In this document: piece after piece, positions 44,077 through 53,336 of the stretch
Position numbering within the stretch: the stretch's first letter is position 1
Layout: every line of letters begins with the position of its first letter
DNA from: Pedobacter sp. MR2016-24
GTDB lineage: Bacteria > Bacteroidota > Bacteroidia > Sphingobacteriales > Sphingobacteriaceae
Direction: 5' to 3'
DNA: 64,000 nucleotides
Assembly: GCF_026239655.1 (NCBI RefSeq)
Contig: NZ_JAPIVO010000003.1
Coordinates: 496,001-560,000, forward strand
Made by a program: the position numbers and the translations under genes
Notes under the pieces: model-generated
What the model was told of the DNA's origin: nothing
What the model saw: the letters and a program-made list of their open reading frames with translations, nothing else
Databases searched by the model: none

Positions 44077-47000
44077 TTAAAATGTTGCCTGCAAACCAAA
44101 AATCATCTGCAATGTTGATGGGTAATAATTTAAAGTCGGGTTGTTTTGACCATCAAGTTTTATCCCGGGTGTCATCCCGTTGATATTGATCAGTTCAGGA
44201 TCACCACTGGAATACTTGCTAAAAGTATGGAGATTGCGTCCTACCGCATACAGACGCACCGACTTCATGTATTTGCTTTTCAGCGGTTGCGTGTAACCCA
44301 GCGATACGTTATCAATCTTAACGAAAGCCCCAGATTCCAGGTAATAATCCGAAGTTCTGTACAGCGTCTGGTCGCTCGTCAGCTTTGAATACTTGCTGTT
44401 ACTGTCGTACGCAGATTTGAGGACATTTGCGTCCGGCTGACTGGCGGGCGTTCCAAGGTAAAATGCTGGTGTATTAAACACCTTATATCCGAAAGTCCCC
44501 CTCAAAAAAATATTCAGGTCGAAACGTTTATATTGAAAATTATGCCCCATAGAAGCTACATATTTGGGCAAGCCGTTCCCTACATACTGGCGATCGTCTG
44601 GCGAAGCTTCGTTGGCCTGAATAATACTGCCATCCTTTTTATAAACCAGCAGTGCACCATTTTCACTCACACCTGCATTCCGCAGCATAAAAAATTCGCC
44701 GATACTACGGCCTTCTTCAATCCGCTGTATATTTCCCGGCGAACCCGGAGAAGGCAGACCTGCTACGTCCTGGAAGGTTCCGCCTTCATATAAATCATTT
44801 GAAAAGGAAACAAATTTATTCTTGTTGTAGGAAAACGCGAGTGTGGCATTATAACTGAAATCGTTATTTTTAACTACCGCACCACTTAAAGTTAATTCCA
44901 GACCTGAATTTTTCATCGTACCTACGTTCGCAAAGGTTTCAGTCTGAGAATTAGGCGGTAATGGCACCCGATAGTTGCCCAGCAAATCTTTATTAGTCCG
45001 GATGTAATAATCCAGTGATCCGCTCAGACGGCTGTCTAACAAAGCAAAATCGACACCCGCGTTAAAGTTGATTGCACGCTCCCATTTCAAATCAGGATTA
45101 ACATTTGAGGACGGGCCATATACCTGATACCACTCTCCATTAAACGGGAAATAACCTGCACTGCCATAAAGCAGCAGTGACCGGTAGCTGTCGAAATCCT
45201 GGTTACCGGTTATACCGTAATCAGCACGCACTTTAAGCTCGTTGAACCATGGCAGTTTACCTTTGAAGAAGCTCTCCTCAGAAACGCGCCATGCACCGGA
45301 CACAGCAGGGAAATTACCCCATTTGTTATTGGCACCAAACTTAGAGGATCCTTCACGCCGCAAGCTGGCGGTAAAAATATAACGGTTATCAAAGTCGTAG
45401 TTTAACCTGCCAAAAAATGAAATCAGCGTCGAGCCGTTTTGGGTAGAACTTACTGCATCCTGACCTTGCCCTGCCGCACCGCCGTTATACAATCCTGACC
45501 CTAAGTTGTTCCAGCCGAAAGCATCAAAAGGGAAATCATAGTTCTGTGATCTGAACTGTTTATAATTGAATACCGAGTATGAATATCCTCCCAGCACTTT
45601 AAAGTGATGACGGTTGATACTCAGGTTATAATTACCAGTCCACTCCACATTCTTCTGGTCGTTCTCCTGTTGTTCCTGCGAGGCGAAATTGGTTTGTGTA
45701 GTTTTGTTTGCCTGCACAATAGTCGATAACGTAGATGGCGAAAAGTTCATATTCCTCGCTGAGCGGCTGATTTGTGACAGTGTCACTGTAGTACTCAGGT
45801 TATCGAGGATATTCATTTTTAATGATCCATTAATATCCAGCTCCTTAATTTCTGCATCAGATTTGATCAGGTTACCATTTTCAACCGGGTTATTAGAGAA
45901 GAAACCTGTGTTGATATAGTTGTATTTGCCCTGATCATTGAAAATCGGGTAAGTAGGATTTAAGGTAAGGGCATTATTGAAATTCCCCTGATCCGCATTA
46001 CTAACTATCATGTTACGCGGCGCGATGTTCAATGTAGCCACAAACACATTGTTGTCAGTAGTATGGTTCAGGCTTATTCTTCCCCCATATTCCTTTTTAT
46101 GTGCACGGAGATCGATACCACCTGCATCACGATAATCAGCAGAAGCGAAGTAATTCGTTTTTGCAGAGCCGCCCGACAATTGCAGGGTATGTTTTTGAGC
46201 GAAAGCCGGAGATTTAGTCACCGCATCCAGCCAGTTGGTATTTCCACCATAATTCTGTCCTTTGCCGTTTTGCACGCGGTTTGCGATAAACTCTTCTGTT
46301 GACAAATTCTCCAGCCGGTTAGTAACATAGTCGAAACTGGCATAACCATCATAGAACATACGTGACTGCGTTCCGCCTTTTTTGGTTGTAATAATGATTA
46401 CTCCGTTTCCGCCCCTTGTACCATAGATGGCAGAAGCAGCACCTCCTTTTAATACATCAATACTTTCGATATCATTCTGATTGATGTTATCAATATTTCC
46501 TCCCGGAACGCCATTGATGACATATAGTGGGCCAAGTCCGGCATTACGTGAGGACACTCCCCTGAGCTGTATACTCGGACTGGAATTTGGGTCTCCCGTT
46601 GCAGTATTGCTGATCGTTAACCCAGCGACTTTTCCCTGCAGTGACATCAATGGGTTATTGCCCGCCACCTGCAATAAATCTTTTGCAGATACATGCGTGA
46701 TAGAACTGGATACTTCCCGGCGATCGAGCGTACCATAACCCACGCTGACCACTACAACTTCGTTAAGGTCATTACTGGCTTCACTCAGCGAAATGTTCAA
46801 TGTAGCTCCTGAAGGAAGATCCACGGTCCTGGAAGCGAAACCTATAAAGGTAAAAGTGATTTGTCGGGCTGTAGCCGGGACAGCAATACTGTACTGACCA
46901 TTTGCATCAGTGGTGGTGCCTGCGGTTGTCCCTTTAACCGTTACGCTTACCCCCCCAATGGGTAATCCGCCAGAGGCATCCGTTACCTTACCGTTGACCG

Positions 47001-47082
47001 TTCTGGTTTGCGCAAAGACGGTAACCGCGGGCATCAGGAAAAGTACCACTATACTTAGATAAGGTAAAATTTTCTTGTACAT
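44077..47082 (-). CDS. SusC/RagA-type TonB-dependent receptor
   Basis: 1001 residues, complete: signal peptide (to AVTVFAQ), carboxypeptidase-regulatory-like domain (VNGKVTDASGGLPIGGVSVTVKG), TonB-linked plug with LNEVVVVSVGYGTLDRREVS, LQLRGVSS-type repeat IQLRGVSSRNAGLGPLYVI and SIDVLKGGAASAIYGTRGGNG, and a 22-strand barrel ending MIFGLQATF. No DUF4974/FecR-type anti-sigma interaction domain is visible. It imports an oligomeric nutrient with the downstream SusD. An inverted repeat at 47176-47197 lies upstream, and a DUF6377 regulator gene precedes it on the same strand. Confidence 0.96.
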   Translation of the reverse strand: MYKKILPYLSIVVLFLMPAVTVFAQTRTVNGKVTDASGGLPIGGVSVTVKGTTAGTTTDANGQYSIAVPATARQITFTFIGFASRTVDLPSGATLNISLSEASNDLNEVVVVSVGYGTLDRREVSSSITHVSAKDLLQVAGNNPLMSLQGKVAGLTISNTATGDPNSSPSIQLRGVSSRNAGLGPLYVINGVPGGNIDNINQNDIESIDVLKGGAASAIYGTRGGNGVIIITTKKGGTQSRMFYDGYASFDYVTNRLENLSTEEFIANRVQNGKGQNYGGNTNWLDAVTKSPAFAQKHTLQLSGGSAKTNYFASADYRDAGGIDLRAHKKEYGGRISLNHTTDNNVFVATLNIAPRNMIVSNADQGNFNNALTLNPTYPIFNDQGKYNYINTGFFSNNPVENGNLIKSDAEIKELDINGSLKMNILDNLSTTVTLSQISRSARNMNFSPSTLSTIVQANKTTQTNFASQEQQENDQKNVEWTGNYNLSINRHHFKVLGGYSYSVFNYKQFRSQNYDFPFDAFGWNNLGSGLYNGGAAGQGQDAVSSTQNGSTLISFFGRLNYDFDNRYIFTASLRREGSSKFGANNKWGNFPAVSGAWRVSEESFFKGKLPWFNELKVRADYGITGNQDFDSYRSLLLYGSAGYFPFNGEWYQVYGPSSNVNPDLKWERAINFNAGVDFALLDSRLSGSLDYYIRTNKDLLGNYRVPLPPNSQTETFANVGTMKNSGLELTLSGAVVKNNDFSYNATLAFSYNKNKFVSFSNDLYEGGTFQDVAGLPSPGSPGNIQRIEEGRSIGEFFMLRNAGVSENGALLVYKKDGSIIQANEASPDDRQYVGNGLPKYVASMGHNFQYKRFDLNIFLRGTFGYKVFNTPAFYLGTPASQPDANVLKSAYDSNSKYSKLTSDQTLYRTSDYYLESGAFVKIDNVSLGYTQPLKSKYMKSVRLYAVGRNLHTFSKYSSGDPELININGMTPGIKLDGQNNPTLNYYPSTLQMIFGLQATF

Positions 47083-47175
47083 ACTTGTTTAATTTGGTTT
47101 GACTGGATAGATATAATCTGGCAGCAGAATTGTATCTGCGCGCCGATTTATTTAGCACGCAAATAACTCCGCTTA

Positions 47176-47197
47176 AAGTTCAATTGCAAGTGAACTT
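47176..47197 (-). promoter_or_regulatory. Inverted repeat upstream of the second SusC gene
   Basis: AAGTTCA (47176-47182) and TGAACTT (47191-47197) form perfect 7-bp arms with an 8-bp spacer, about 95-115 bp before the SusC start. Possibly the binding site of the DUF6377 regulator; no other operator-like sequence was found in this 199-bp gap. Confidence 0.5.
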
Positions 47198-47281
47198 CTA
47201 TGGACTTATTAAAAATCTAAACCAATAAAAACACAAACGCCTGATTTAAAATAGATTGAAAAACACGAAGTATTGAAAAAT

Positions 47282-48886
47282 CTAAGTTAAATGAGCATCA
47301 GCATTGAGTTGAATGCCCATAATTTGCTGCTCAAAGTCACCTCCGGAAACCAGTGCTTTCGACTTTGCCCTGAAGCGATAGGTATAAACTGTATTCACTG
47401 TGTATTCCAGTATCGCTGCAATCATTTCATTTTTGCTGATGCCTAAACGCATCAGCGCGAAGATGCGCAGCTGTGGACTGAGTGCTCCGGCAGCTCTGGG
47501 CTTCATCTGGTCTTTCTCTTCAAACATGGAATTCACTGCAGCTACAAAATCCGGAAAGAGTTTAAGAAAAATCTGGTCGAAAGTTTTAAAGAGTTCGGTC
47601 CGTTCCTGACCAATGTCTACTTTATCCAGTATGTTAAGGACCTCTTCTATATTGCCCGACTTTACCCTTCGCTGTACATTTCTTTTTAATTTATCCAGTT
47701 TGATAATATAGCGTGATAACTCGCTGAAAAAATACCCGATATACTCTTCCCTGATCTTTCCGGCCTCCCACAATTGTTTATTTTTCTCCGCTAGCATGTC
47801 GTTACTTTCTTTGATCACCCGCTGTGCAGCCCGCACTTTTTTGAGCTGTACAAAAATGATAAAACCAATCAGGGTGGCAATTACCGCTAAAACCAGAATA
47901 CACACTGTATAGATCAGAAAGCGCTCCCGTTCCCGCTCGGTTATCCTCTCCCGCCCGGCCGCAACTTTGGGCAACAGATGTGCAACCTGATACTGCTGCA
48001 TCCGCGAACCAAATGTATTTGCCTGCACCATTGCCTGCTTCAAAAAATAATACGCTTCTTCAATTTTTCCTTCCTCATACAATGCTTTGCCTAAGGAAAA
48101 CAGTGCCTCAGCCCGATAGGTAGATGTCCGAAGGTCATTAATTGCCGCGATAGTCAGCAGCCGTATTTTTTCCTCCCCATGGCGGTATCTGCTCAAACCC
48201 GTAGCCACCATTGCCTCTTCATGCAGAGAAAGTTTCCTTTTGTAAAGTTTTTCGTAATATACGGAGGGATGTGGAAGCGTTCCTTCTTTTCGCTGCGCTT
48301 CCAGAATCAGCCGTTCAAAGCTGCCCGCTTGTGTCAATGCAATCGCCGAGTCCAGGTACAAAAACTTTTTAACCAGATCCTGAGGTGCATAAAAGCGATC
48401 GCTATTGTATTTGGCCAGGTCAGAATATGCCCAGGAATACAATATATAGTAAAACTTCTTAGCATTAAGATCCAGCAAACGCGGATTGGTTTCCCGGAGA
48501 TTGTCGAAAGTTTCTTTAAACATACCCGAACTAATCAGCGTTTTCCCTAACCTAAGACGGTTTTCCGCCAATTTTCTATCATCATGTAAATCTATACTCA
48601 ACTCAACCAGTCGTTGTGCATAATGAAAAGTAGAATCGAAGCGGTAATCCTGGTACAAGTCAAAGAGCGCTATAGTGATATCATATTTTTTATGTAATGC
48701 CGAAGCCGGTGAATTACGGTATGCTTGTCGCAGTCCGGATATTTTACTTTCCATCTGCCGGTCATATCTACCCTTGCGTGCGAGTTCTATTTTAAGCACC
48801 CGCAGCAGACTATCAGCAGGAACAGATGAAAAAGTACAATAAGGAAAAAATAAGACAAATATGATAAAAAGTAAACGCGTTTTCAT
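47282..48886 (-). CDS. DUF6377 transcriptional regulator (SusR-like sensor)
   Basis: 534 residues. A signal peptide, a periplasmic helical TPR-like region (to about 310), one membrane helix near 325-347 (LIYTVCILVLAVIATLIGFII), a coiled coil, then a cytosolic C-terminal domain ending with a LuxR-like HTH (ALMRLGISKNEMIAAILEYT, VNTVYTYRFRAKSKAL). DUF6377 proteins are membrane-spanning regulators next to SusC/SusD genes. It is 199 bp upstream of the SusC gene in the same direction and very probably controls it. Confidence 0.9.
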   Translation of the reverse strand: MKTRLLFIIFVLFFPYCTFSSVPADSLLRVLKIELARKGRYDRQMESKISGLRQAYRNSPASALHKKYDITIALFDLYQDYRFDSTFHYAQRLVELSIDLHDDRKLAENRLRLGKTLISSGMFKETFDNLRETNPRLLDLNAKKFYYILYSWAYSDLAKYNSDRFYAPQDLVKKFLYLDSAIALTQAGSFERLILEAQRKEGTLPHPSVYYEKLYKRKLSLHEEAMVATGLSRYRHGEEKIRLLTIAAINDLRTSTYRAEALFSLGKALYEEGKIEEAYYFLKQAMVQANTFGSRMQQYQVAHLLPKVAAGRERITERERERFLIYTVCILVLAVIATLIGFIIFVQLKKVRAAQRVIKESNDMLAEKNKQLWEAGKIREEYIGYFFSELSRYIIKLDKLKRNVQRRVKSGNIEEVLNILDKVDIGQERTELFKTFDQIFLKLFPDFVAAVNSMFEEKDQMKPRAAGALSPQLRIFALMRLGISKNEMIAAILEYTVNTVYTYRFRAKSKALVSGGDFEQQIMGIQLNADAHLT

Positions 48887-48951
48887 ACAGCAGCTTGTTT
48901 AGGATAAACAAAGCTAACTCAATTGACCTTTATTTAAAGTTTGGAATAAAA

Positions 48952-50496
48952 TTATAATTCCTCTACATGCTCCAGGCAATAATTTGCCCGCAGCAAAACA
49001 GCCTCCCTATCATCCGCAGCCATTTTATCCCATAAGCGATAGACCATAGAAAGCCTGTGGTTATGACTCAGTTTGCTGCGATGACGGTCATGAAAATCCC
49101 AGTACAGGCTATTAAACGGGCAAGAGTTTTGTTCAGTTTTGGTGTTGCGGTCGTAATGGCATTTGTCGCAGTAATTACTCTGTTTATGGATATAATTTGC
49201 GCTTCCGGTATAAGGTTTTGACCCAATGATTCCTCCGTCAGCAAACTGGCTCATCCCTCTGGTATTCGTGATTTCTACCCATTGGATGGCATCGATATAA
49301 ATTCCCAGGTACCAGAAATCGACCTCATCAGGCTTGATTCCTGCCAGTAAGGCGAAATTGCCCGTAACCATGAGTCGCTGGATATGATGTGCGTAAGCAT
49401 GTTGCAGCGACTGATCAATGCTGTGTTTCAGACAATTCATCTTCGTTTTTCCCGTCCAGTACCAATCCGGCAGTTTCCGCTGATGATCAAAATAGTTCAT
49501 CGTTTCAAATTCCGGCATCTTCAGCCAGTAAATACCCCGCATATATTCCCGCCAGCCCAGGATTTGCCTGACGAAACCTTCCAGCTGATTAATTGAGATC
49601 GCTTTTTTATCCTGCTCCCAGGCCATCAATGCAGCAGCGATCACTTCCTTTGGGGAAATCATTTTGGTATTCATCGCGAAAGACAGACGGGAGTGATAAA
49701 CCGACCATTCATCCGAGTGCATTGCGTCCTGGAAAGTACCGAAAAGCGGCAGACAGAATTCAGTGAAATATTTCAGCAGTTCCAGCGCCTGCTGACGATT
49801 GACCGGCCAGTAAAAGTTTTTAGGATCTACGACTCCGATAGTCTTCAGGCCTGCTCCTGCGATACGGTCATATTGTGACTTTACATTATTGCTAAATAAT
49901 AAGGGTGCATAAGGTTTATGGTTCTTCGGTAATTTACTTCGGTTCTCTTCATCGAAATTCCATTTACCGTCTACAGGTTCCTTAGCTACCATCAGAATAT
50001 CATGCTTCTTACGCATCTCGCGATAAAAATTCTCCATCAGCAGTCCTTTTTTACCCGAAAAAAATGTTCCTAACTCCTCCCTGGTTGTATAAAAATGTTC
50101 GGTATCGAAGGTCTGAAAGGGAATTACAAGCTTCTTGCAGTATGCTTTCAGCTCTTCATCCAACCTGTATTCATCAGGCAGCTGATATTCAAATTTCCCG
50201 ATAGCGTATTTTTTAAGCAGCCCATCGCAGTTTGCGGCAAAACTTTGCTTGTTTGAAGGATCATCCAATTTGATATATAAAGTATCATGTCCATCATTTC
50301 TCAACGTTTCAGTGAAGCCTTCCATAGCAGCGAAAAAAGCACAGGCTTTCTGGATATGGTGCCAAACATAATCTGTTTCCGTACGTATTTCCATCATTAC
50401 ATATAGAACCGATGGATCCTGATGTGCAAACCATGAATGCCGTGAATTGAGCTGATCGCCCAATAGCAATCTTAATACCTTATACTTTTTTTCCAT
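48952..50496 (-). CDS. FeS-type bacterial cryptochrome/photolyase (PhrB-like)
   Basis: 514 residues. It has the cryptochrome/photolyase-related fold (LLGDQLNSRHSWFAH at the N-terminus; ILGWREYMRGIYW; HAYAHHIQRLMVTGNFALLAGI). Four cysteines, Cys355, Cys443, Cys446 and Cys459, have the same spacing (88, 3, 13) as the [4Fe-4S] ligands of Agrobacterium PhrB, a (6-4) photolyase. It should repair UV (6-4) photoproducts in DNA using light, FAD and the cluster. It is divergent from a flavin reductase gene, with a set of overlapping palindromes between them. Confidence 0.95.
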   Translation of the reverse strand: MEKKYKVLRLLLGDQLNSRHSWFAHQDPSVLYVMMEIRTETDYVWHHIQKACAFFAAMEGFTETLRNDGHDTLYIKLDDPSNKQSFAANCDGLLKKYAIGKFEYQLPDEYRLDEELKAYCKKLVIPFQTFDTEHFYTTREELGTFFSGKKGLLMENFYREMRKKHDILMVAKEPVDGKWNFDEENRSKLPKNHKPYAPLLFSNNVKSQYDRIAGAGLKTIGVVDPKNFYWPVNRQQALELLKYFTEFCLPLFGTFQDAMHSDEWSVYHSRLSFAMNTKMISPKEVIAAALMAWEQDKKAISINQLEGFVRQILGWREYMRGIYWLKMPEFETMNYFDHQRKLPDWYWTGKTKMNCLKHSIDQSLQHAYAHHIQRLMVTGNFALLAGIKPDEVDFWYLGIYIDAIQWVEITNTRGMSQFADGGIIGSKPYTGSANYIHKQSNYCDKCHYDRNTKTEQNSCPFNSLYWDFHDRHRSKLSHNHRLSMVYRLWDKMAADDREAVLLRANYCLEHVEEL

Positions 50497-50573
50497 ATAA
50501 ATCCAGTCTTACCATTAACACTGATGACGCTATAGTGTTTCTGATAGCTCCTGATATTGGCAGTTGTACATAA

Positions 50574-50597
50574 TCATACCGCAAGAATCGGGTATGA
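50574..50597. promoter_or_regulatory. Inverted repeat between photolyase and flavin reductase genes
   Basis: TCATACC (50574-50580) and GGTATGA (50591-50597) are exact reverse complements; a third copy of the half-site, TATACC, follows at about 50603. It may be an operator shared by the divergent genes. No known light-regulator site was recognised. Confidence 0.45.
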
Positions 50598-50636
50598 CAG
50601 GTTATACCAATACGCTAGGTTTGCTCACCAATCCAT

Positions 50637-51338
50637 ATGTATATGCACAAAATTAGTGAACCATCAATTCTTTATTTCGGCACACCAGTAGTGTTAATTA
50701 CCACAACCAACAGCGATGGAACCTATAATATTGCACCCATTTCTTCCATTTTTTGGCTAGGCTGGCGCGCTATTATCGGCATCTCCAATTTCTCCAAAAC
50801 GACCGAAAATCTTCGTCGCACTGGCGAATGCGTTTTAAACCTGCCTTCTATTCATCAGGCCGCTGCCGTGAATCACCTGGCTCTTATTACCGGTTCTTTT
50901 CCGGTGCCCCCGGGGAAAGCGCAGAAAGGATACACGTATGAGGCTGATAAGTTTAATCGTGCCCAGCTCACTCCTGTACCCTCGGAAACAGTTAACCCTC
51001 CCAGAGTGGCAGAATGCCCTGTGCAGATGGAAGCTGTAATGGAACAATGGCACGGAATTGCAGATGAAGATGATCAGCAACATGGGCGATTAGTGACGAT
51101 GGAACTACGCGTTCAACGTGTTTATCTGGATGAATTCATTTTGATGGAGGGAAACTCCAATCGTGTTGACCCGAATAAATGGCGACCGCTGATCATGAGC
51201 TTTCAGCAATTCTATGGTCTGGGGGAACAGGTCCATAGTTCAACCTTATCATCTATACCTGAGGATTTATATCGTAGTCCGGACGTAGATCGGGCAAAGA
51301 GTAGTTTAAAAGTTATAAATCCTTTGTTGAAAGTTTAG
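50637..51338 (+). CDS. Flavin reductase family protein (FMN-binding split barrel)
   Basis: 233 residues. The start matches flavin reductase/FMN-binding split-barrel proteins: GTPVVLITTTNSDGTYNIAPIS, then ISNFSKTTENLRRTGECVLNL. These bind FMN and often serve as reductase partners or flavin oxidoreductases. An ATG 6 bases downstream (50643) is also possible. Divergent from the photolyase; supply of reduced flavin is an attractive but unproven link. A very strong terminator follows. Confidence 0.86.
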   Translation: MYMHKISEPSILYFGTPVVLITTTNSDGTYNIAPISSIFWLGWRAIIGISNFSKTTENLRRTGECVLNLPSIHQAAAVNHLALITGSFPVPPGKAQKGYTYEADKFNRAQLTPVPSETVNPPRVAECPVQMEAVMEQWHGIADEDDQQHGRLVTMELRVQRVYLDEFILMEGNSNRVDPNKWRPLIMSFQQFYGLGEQVHSSTLSSIPEDLYRSPDVDRAKSSLKVINPLLKV

Positions 51339-51339
51339 T

Positions 51340-51389
51340 AATAATCCTGTTGTATTGGAAAATGGATTTTCCAATACAACAGGATTATT
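51340..51389. terminator. Bidirectional terminator with a 23-bp perfect stem
   Basis: Bases 51340-51362 are the exact reverse complement of 51367-51389, with the tetraloop TGGA. The stem ends in AAAA/TTTT at the loop and AATAAT/ATTATT at the base. It starts 1 bp after the flavin reductase stop and separates it from the convergent SDR gene. Confidence 0.93.
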
Positions 51390-51421
51390 TAGCAGAACCT
51401 AATCTTGCTCACCTGTATCTT

Positions 51422-52216
51422 TTATACGACAGGCAATGAACCACCGTCTATTGCATAGTTTGTTCCTGTAAGATAAGCTGCAGCTGGCGATACCAGGAAA
51501 TGTACGAGTGAAGCCACCTCTTGAGGTTCAGCCATTCTACCCATAGGAATACCACCTGTTTGATATAATAATTGCTCAAACGCTTGTTCAACAGTGATTC
51601 CTGCGGATGCAGCGAAATCTTCGACAAACTTTTCCATCGGTGGCGTTTTTGTCGCTCCCGGAGATACGGTTAAAACACGTACACCTTTGCTGGCCAGTTC
51701 TGATGCCAATGCTTTGCTATAGCTATTCACAGCCGCTTTCGAAACCGCATAAGCCATATTCAGGTTCCATAAAGGCTGTTTACCAGCTACTGAAGAAATG
51801 TGAATGATTACACCGTTTTTCTGTTCTAGCATTGTCGGCAACAACAGTCTGTCTAGCCGTATTCCGGCAATCAAATTCAGTTGCAATTCATTCTCCCAAT
51901 CCTGATCACTCAAGGTGCTAAAGCCACCGCCGGGAGTAGTTAATCCCCCAACATTATTGATCAGGATATCAATTCCACCAAACTGTTCGTCAATCTCCTG
52001 CGTCAATTTCAACACCTGTTCTGGCTGTGTTAAATCTGCTGCGATAAAATGATGTTTATTGTCGCTGTCTGCTGGATTATTTCTGGCGGTGACGATTACA
52101 CGAGCTCCTGACTGTGCTAGCCTGTCTGCAATTGCTTTCCCTATACCTTTTGTTCCTCCTGTTACCAGCGCTCTTTTACCCGTAAGGTCCTGGTTGTAAT
52201 TTTGCGTATTTTCCAT
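51422..52216 (-). CDS. Short-chain dehydrogenase/reductase (SDR)
   Basis: 264 residues, classical SDR. NAD(P) motif TGGTKGIG at 19-26, NNVGG near 87, catalytic Ser141 (HISSVAGKQP), Tyr156 and Lys160 (YAVSK). The C-terminal part TGTNYAIDGGSLPVV is normal. Probably an oxidoreductase of small carbonyl or hydroxyl compounds; the substrate is unknown. An AraC regulator gene is directly upstream on the same strand and may control it. Confidence 0.94.
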   Translation of the reverse strand: MENTQNYNQDLTGKRALVTGGTKGIGKAIADRLAQSGARVIVTARNNPADSDNKHHFIAADLTQPEQVLKLTQEIDEQFGGIDILINNVGGLTTPGGGFSTLSDQDWENELQLNLIAGIRLDRLLLPTMLEQKNGVIIHISSVAGKQPLWNLNMAYAVSKAAVNSYSKALASELASKGVRVLTVSPGATKTPPMEKFVEDFAASAGITVEQAFEQLLYQTGGIPMGRMAEPQEVASLVHFLVSPAAAYLTGTNYAIDGGSLPVV

Positions 52217-52303
52217 TCTTTTTGCTGTATTAAAAATTATAAAGCAAATGTCGCCGCCAAAAGCGCACAGCGGTAACGAAATACAATGCTGTTGTTACAA
52301 AAA

Positions 52304-53203
52304 TCAAATCATCCGGAACTGCGTTGGACTTAACTGACTATATTTTTTGAAAAAATTATTAAAGTGGGTCTTCTCTTTGAAGCCTAAATCAAAAGCTATT
52401 TCGGAAACAGCTTTAGTAGTATGTTTCAACAAGATCTTAGCTTCCAGCAAAATCCTTTCCTGGATAATCACTGAAGTCGGTTTATGCAATACCTCCTGAG
52501 ACACCTTATTGAGGTGGTTCACATGAACAGAAAGCTGTTCAGCGAAGTGAGACGAAGAGCGCAGCCGTAGCGGAGTACCATTATCCGCTAAAGGGAACTG
52601 CTGTTCCAACAATTCCAGAAACTGTGTGGCAATCTTTTCCGAAGCACTGGAAAAATTGCGCTGGCAACTTTTAACAGGTTGTGTTTTAATGGCCAAATGT
52701 AAGAGTTCATACACCAGCGCACGCATCCTGTCATATTTATACAAATAATCACTATTCCAGTCGGCATACATATCTGCAAACAGCTCCTCCGCTTTTTTGG
52801 CTTGCTCATCATTTAATTCCATCACCGGTATCGTACCGGGTTTAAACACGGCATATTCACTTGGGTTACCAAAATGGTGGAAGAAATGAGGAGTGAAAAT
52901 ACAAAAGTAACCATACTGCTCTTCACTTAGATGCTGCCAGCTATATGGCACCTGTGGGTTACCGAACAGTAATCCCTGTTTTTCGATATTTATTGTTTTA
53001 TCAGAAGAATGGACGGTATTTTTTCCAACGATGAAACAAATCTTGAAATACGCCCTGATATTATAAGGAACGGGTTTTAAACCACAGTCTTTCACTGCAT
53101 CGAACTTGAACACGTTAAAATGACCTATCTCTGCTTTGAAGCGATCTGGAATTGCAGTGAACTGCCCTTTGTAAAAATCATCTATAGTTTCTAATCCGAC
53201 CAT
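52304..53203 (-). CDS. AraC-family transcriptional regulator
   Basis: 299 residues: N-terminal sensor domain and C-terminal AraC domain with HTH1 (AEQLSVHVNHLNKVSQEVLH) and HTH2 (KAVSEIAFDLGFKEKTHFNNF, then FKKYSQLSPTQFRMI). It is similar to the regulator at 37649-38554. It lies 87 bp upstream of the SDR gene in the same direction, the usual AraC-plus-target arrangement. Confidence 0.93.
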   Translation of the reverse strand: MVGLETIDDFYKGQFTAIPDRFKAEIGHFNVFKFDAVKDCGLKPVPYNIRAYFKICFIVGKNTVHSSDKTINIEKQGLLFGNPQVPYSWQHLSEEQYGYFCIFTPHFFHHFGNPSEYAVFKPGTIPVMELNDEQAKKAEELFADMYADWNSDYLYKYDRMRALVYELLHLAIKTQPVKSCQRNFSSASEKIATQFLELLEQQFPLADNGTPLRLRSSSHFAEQLSVHVNHLNKVSQEVLHKPTSVIIQERILLEAKILLKHTTKAVSEIAFDLGFKEKTHFNNFFKKYSQLSPTQFRMI

Positions 53204-53336
53204 TTGACAAAATTACGAAAATCAATTAAATGTGATTTTATTTTTCGCTCTTTATTACTAAGTTATTCCCCAACATCTATCCAGTTGTTAAATACTTCTA
53301 CTATAGCATATGAAGTAATTTATTTTCGAACTCAGC

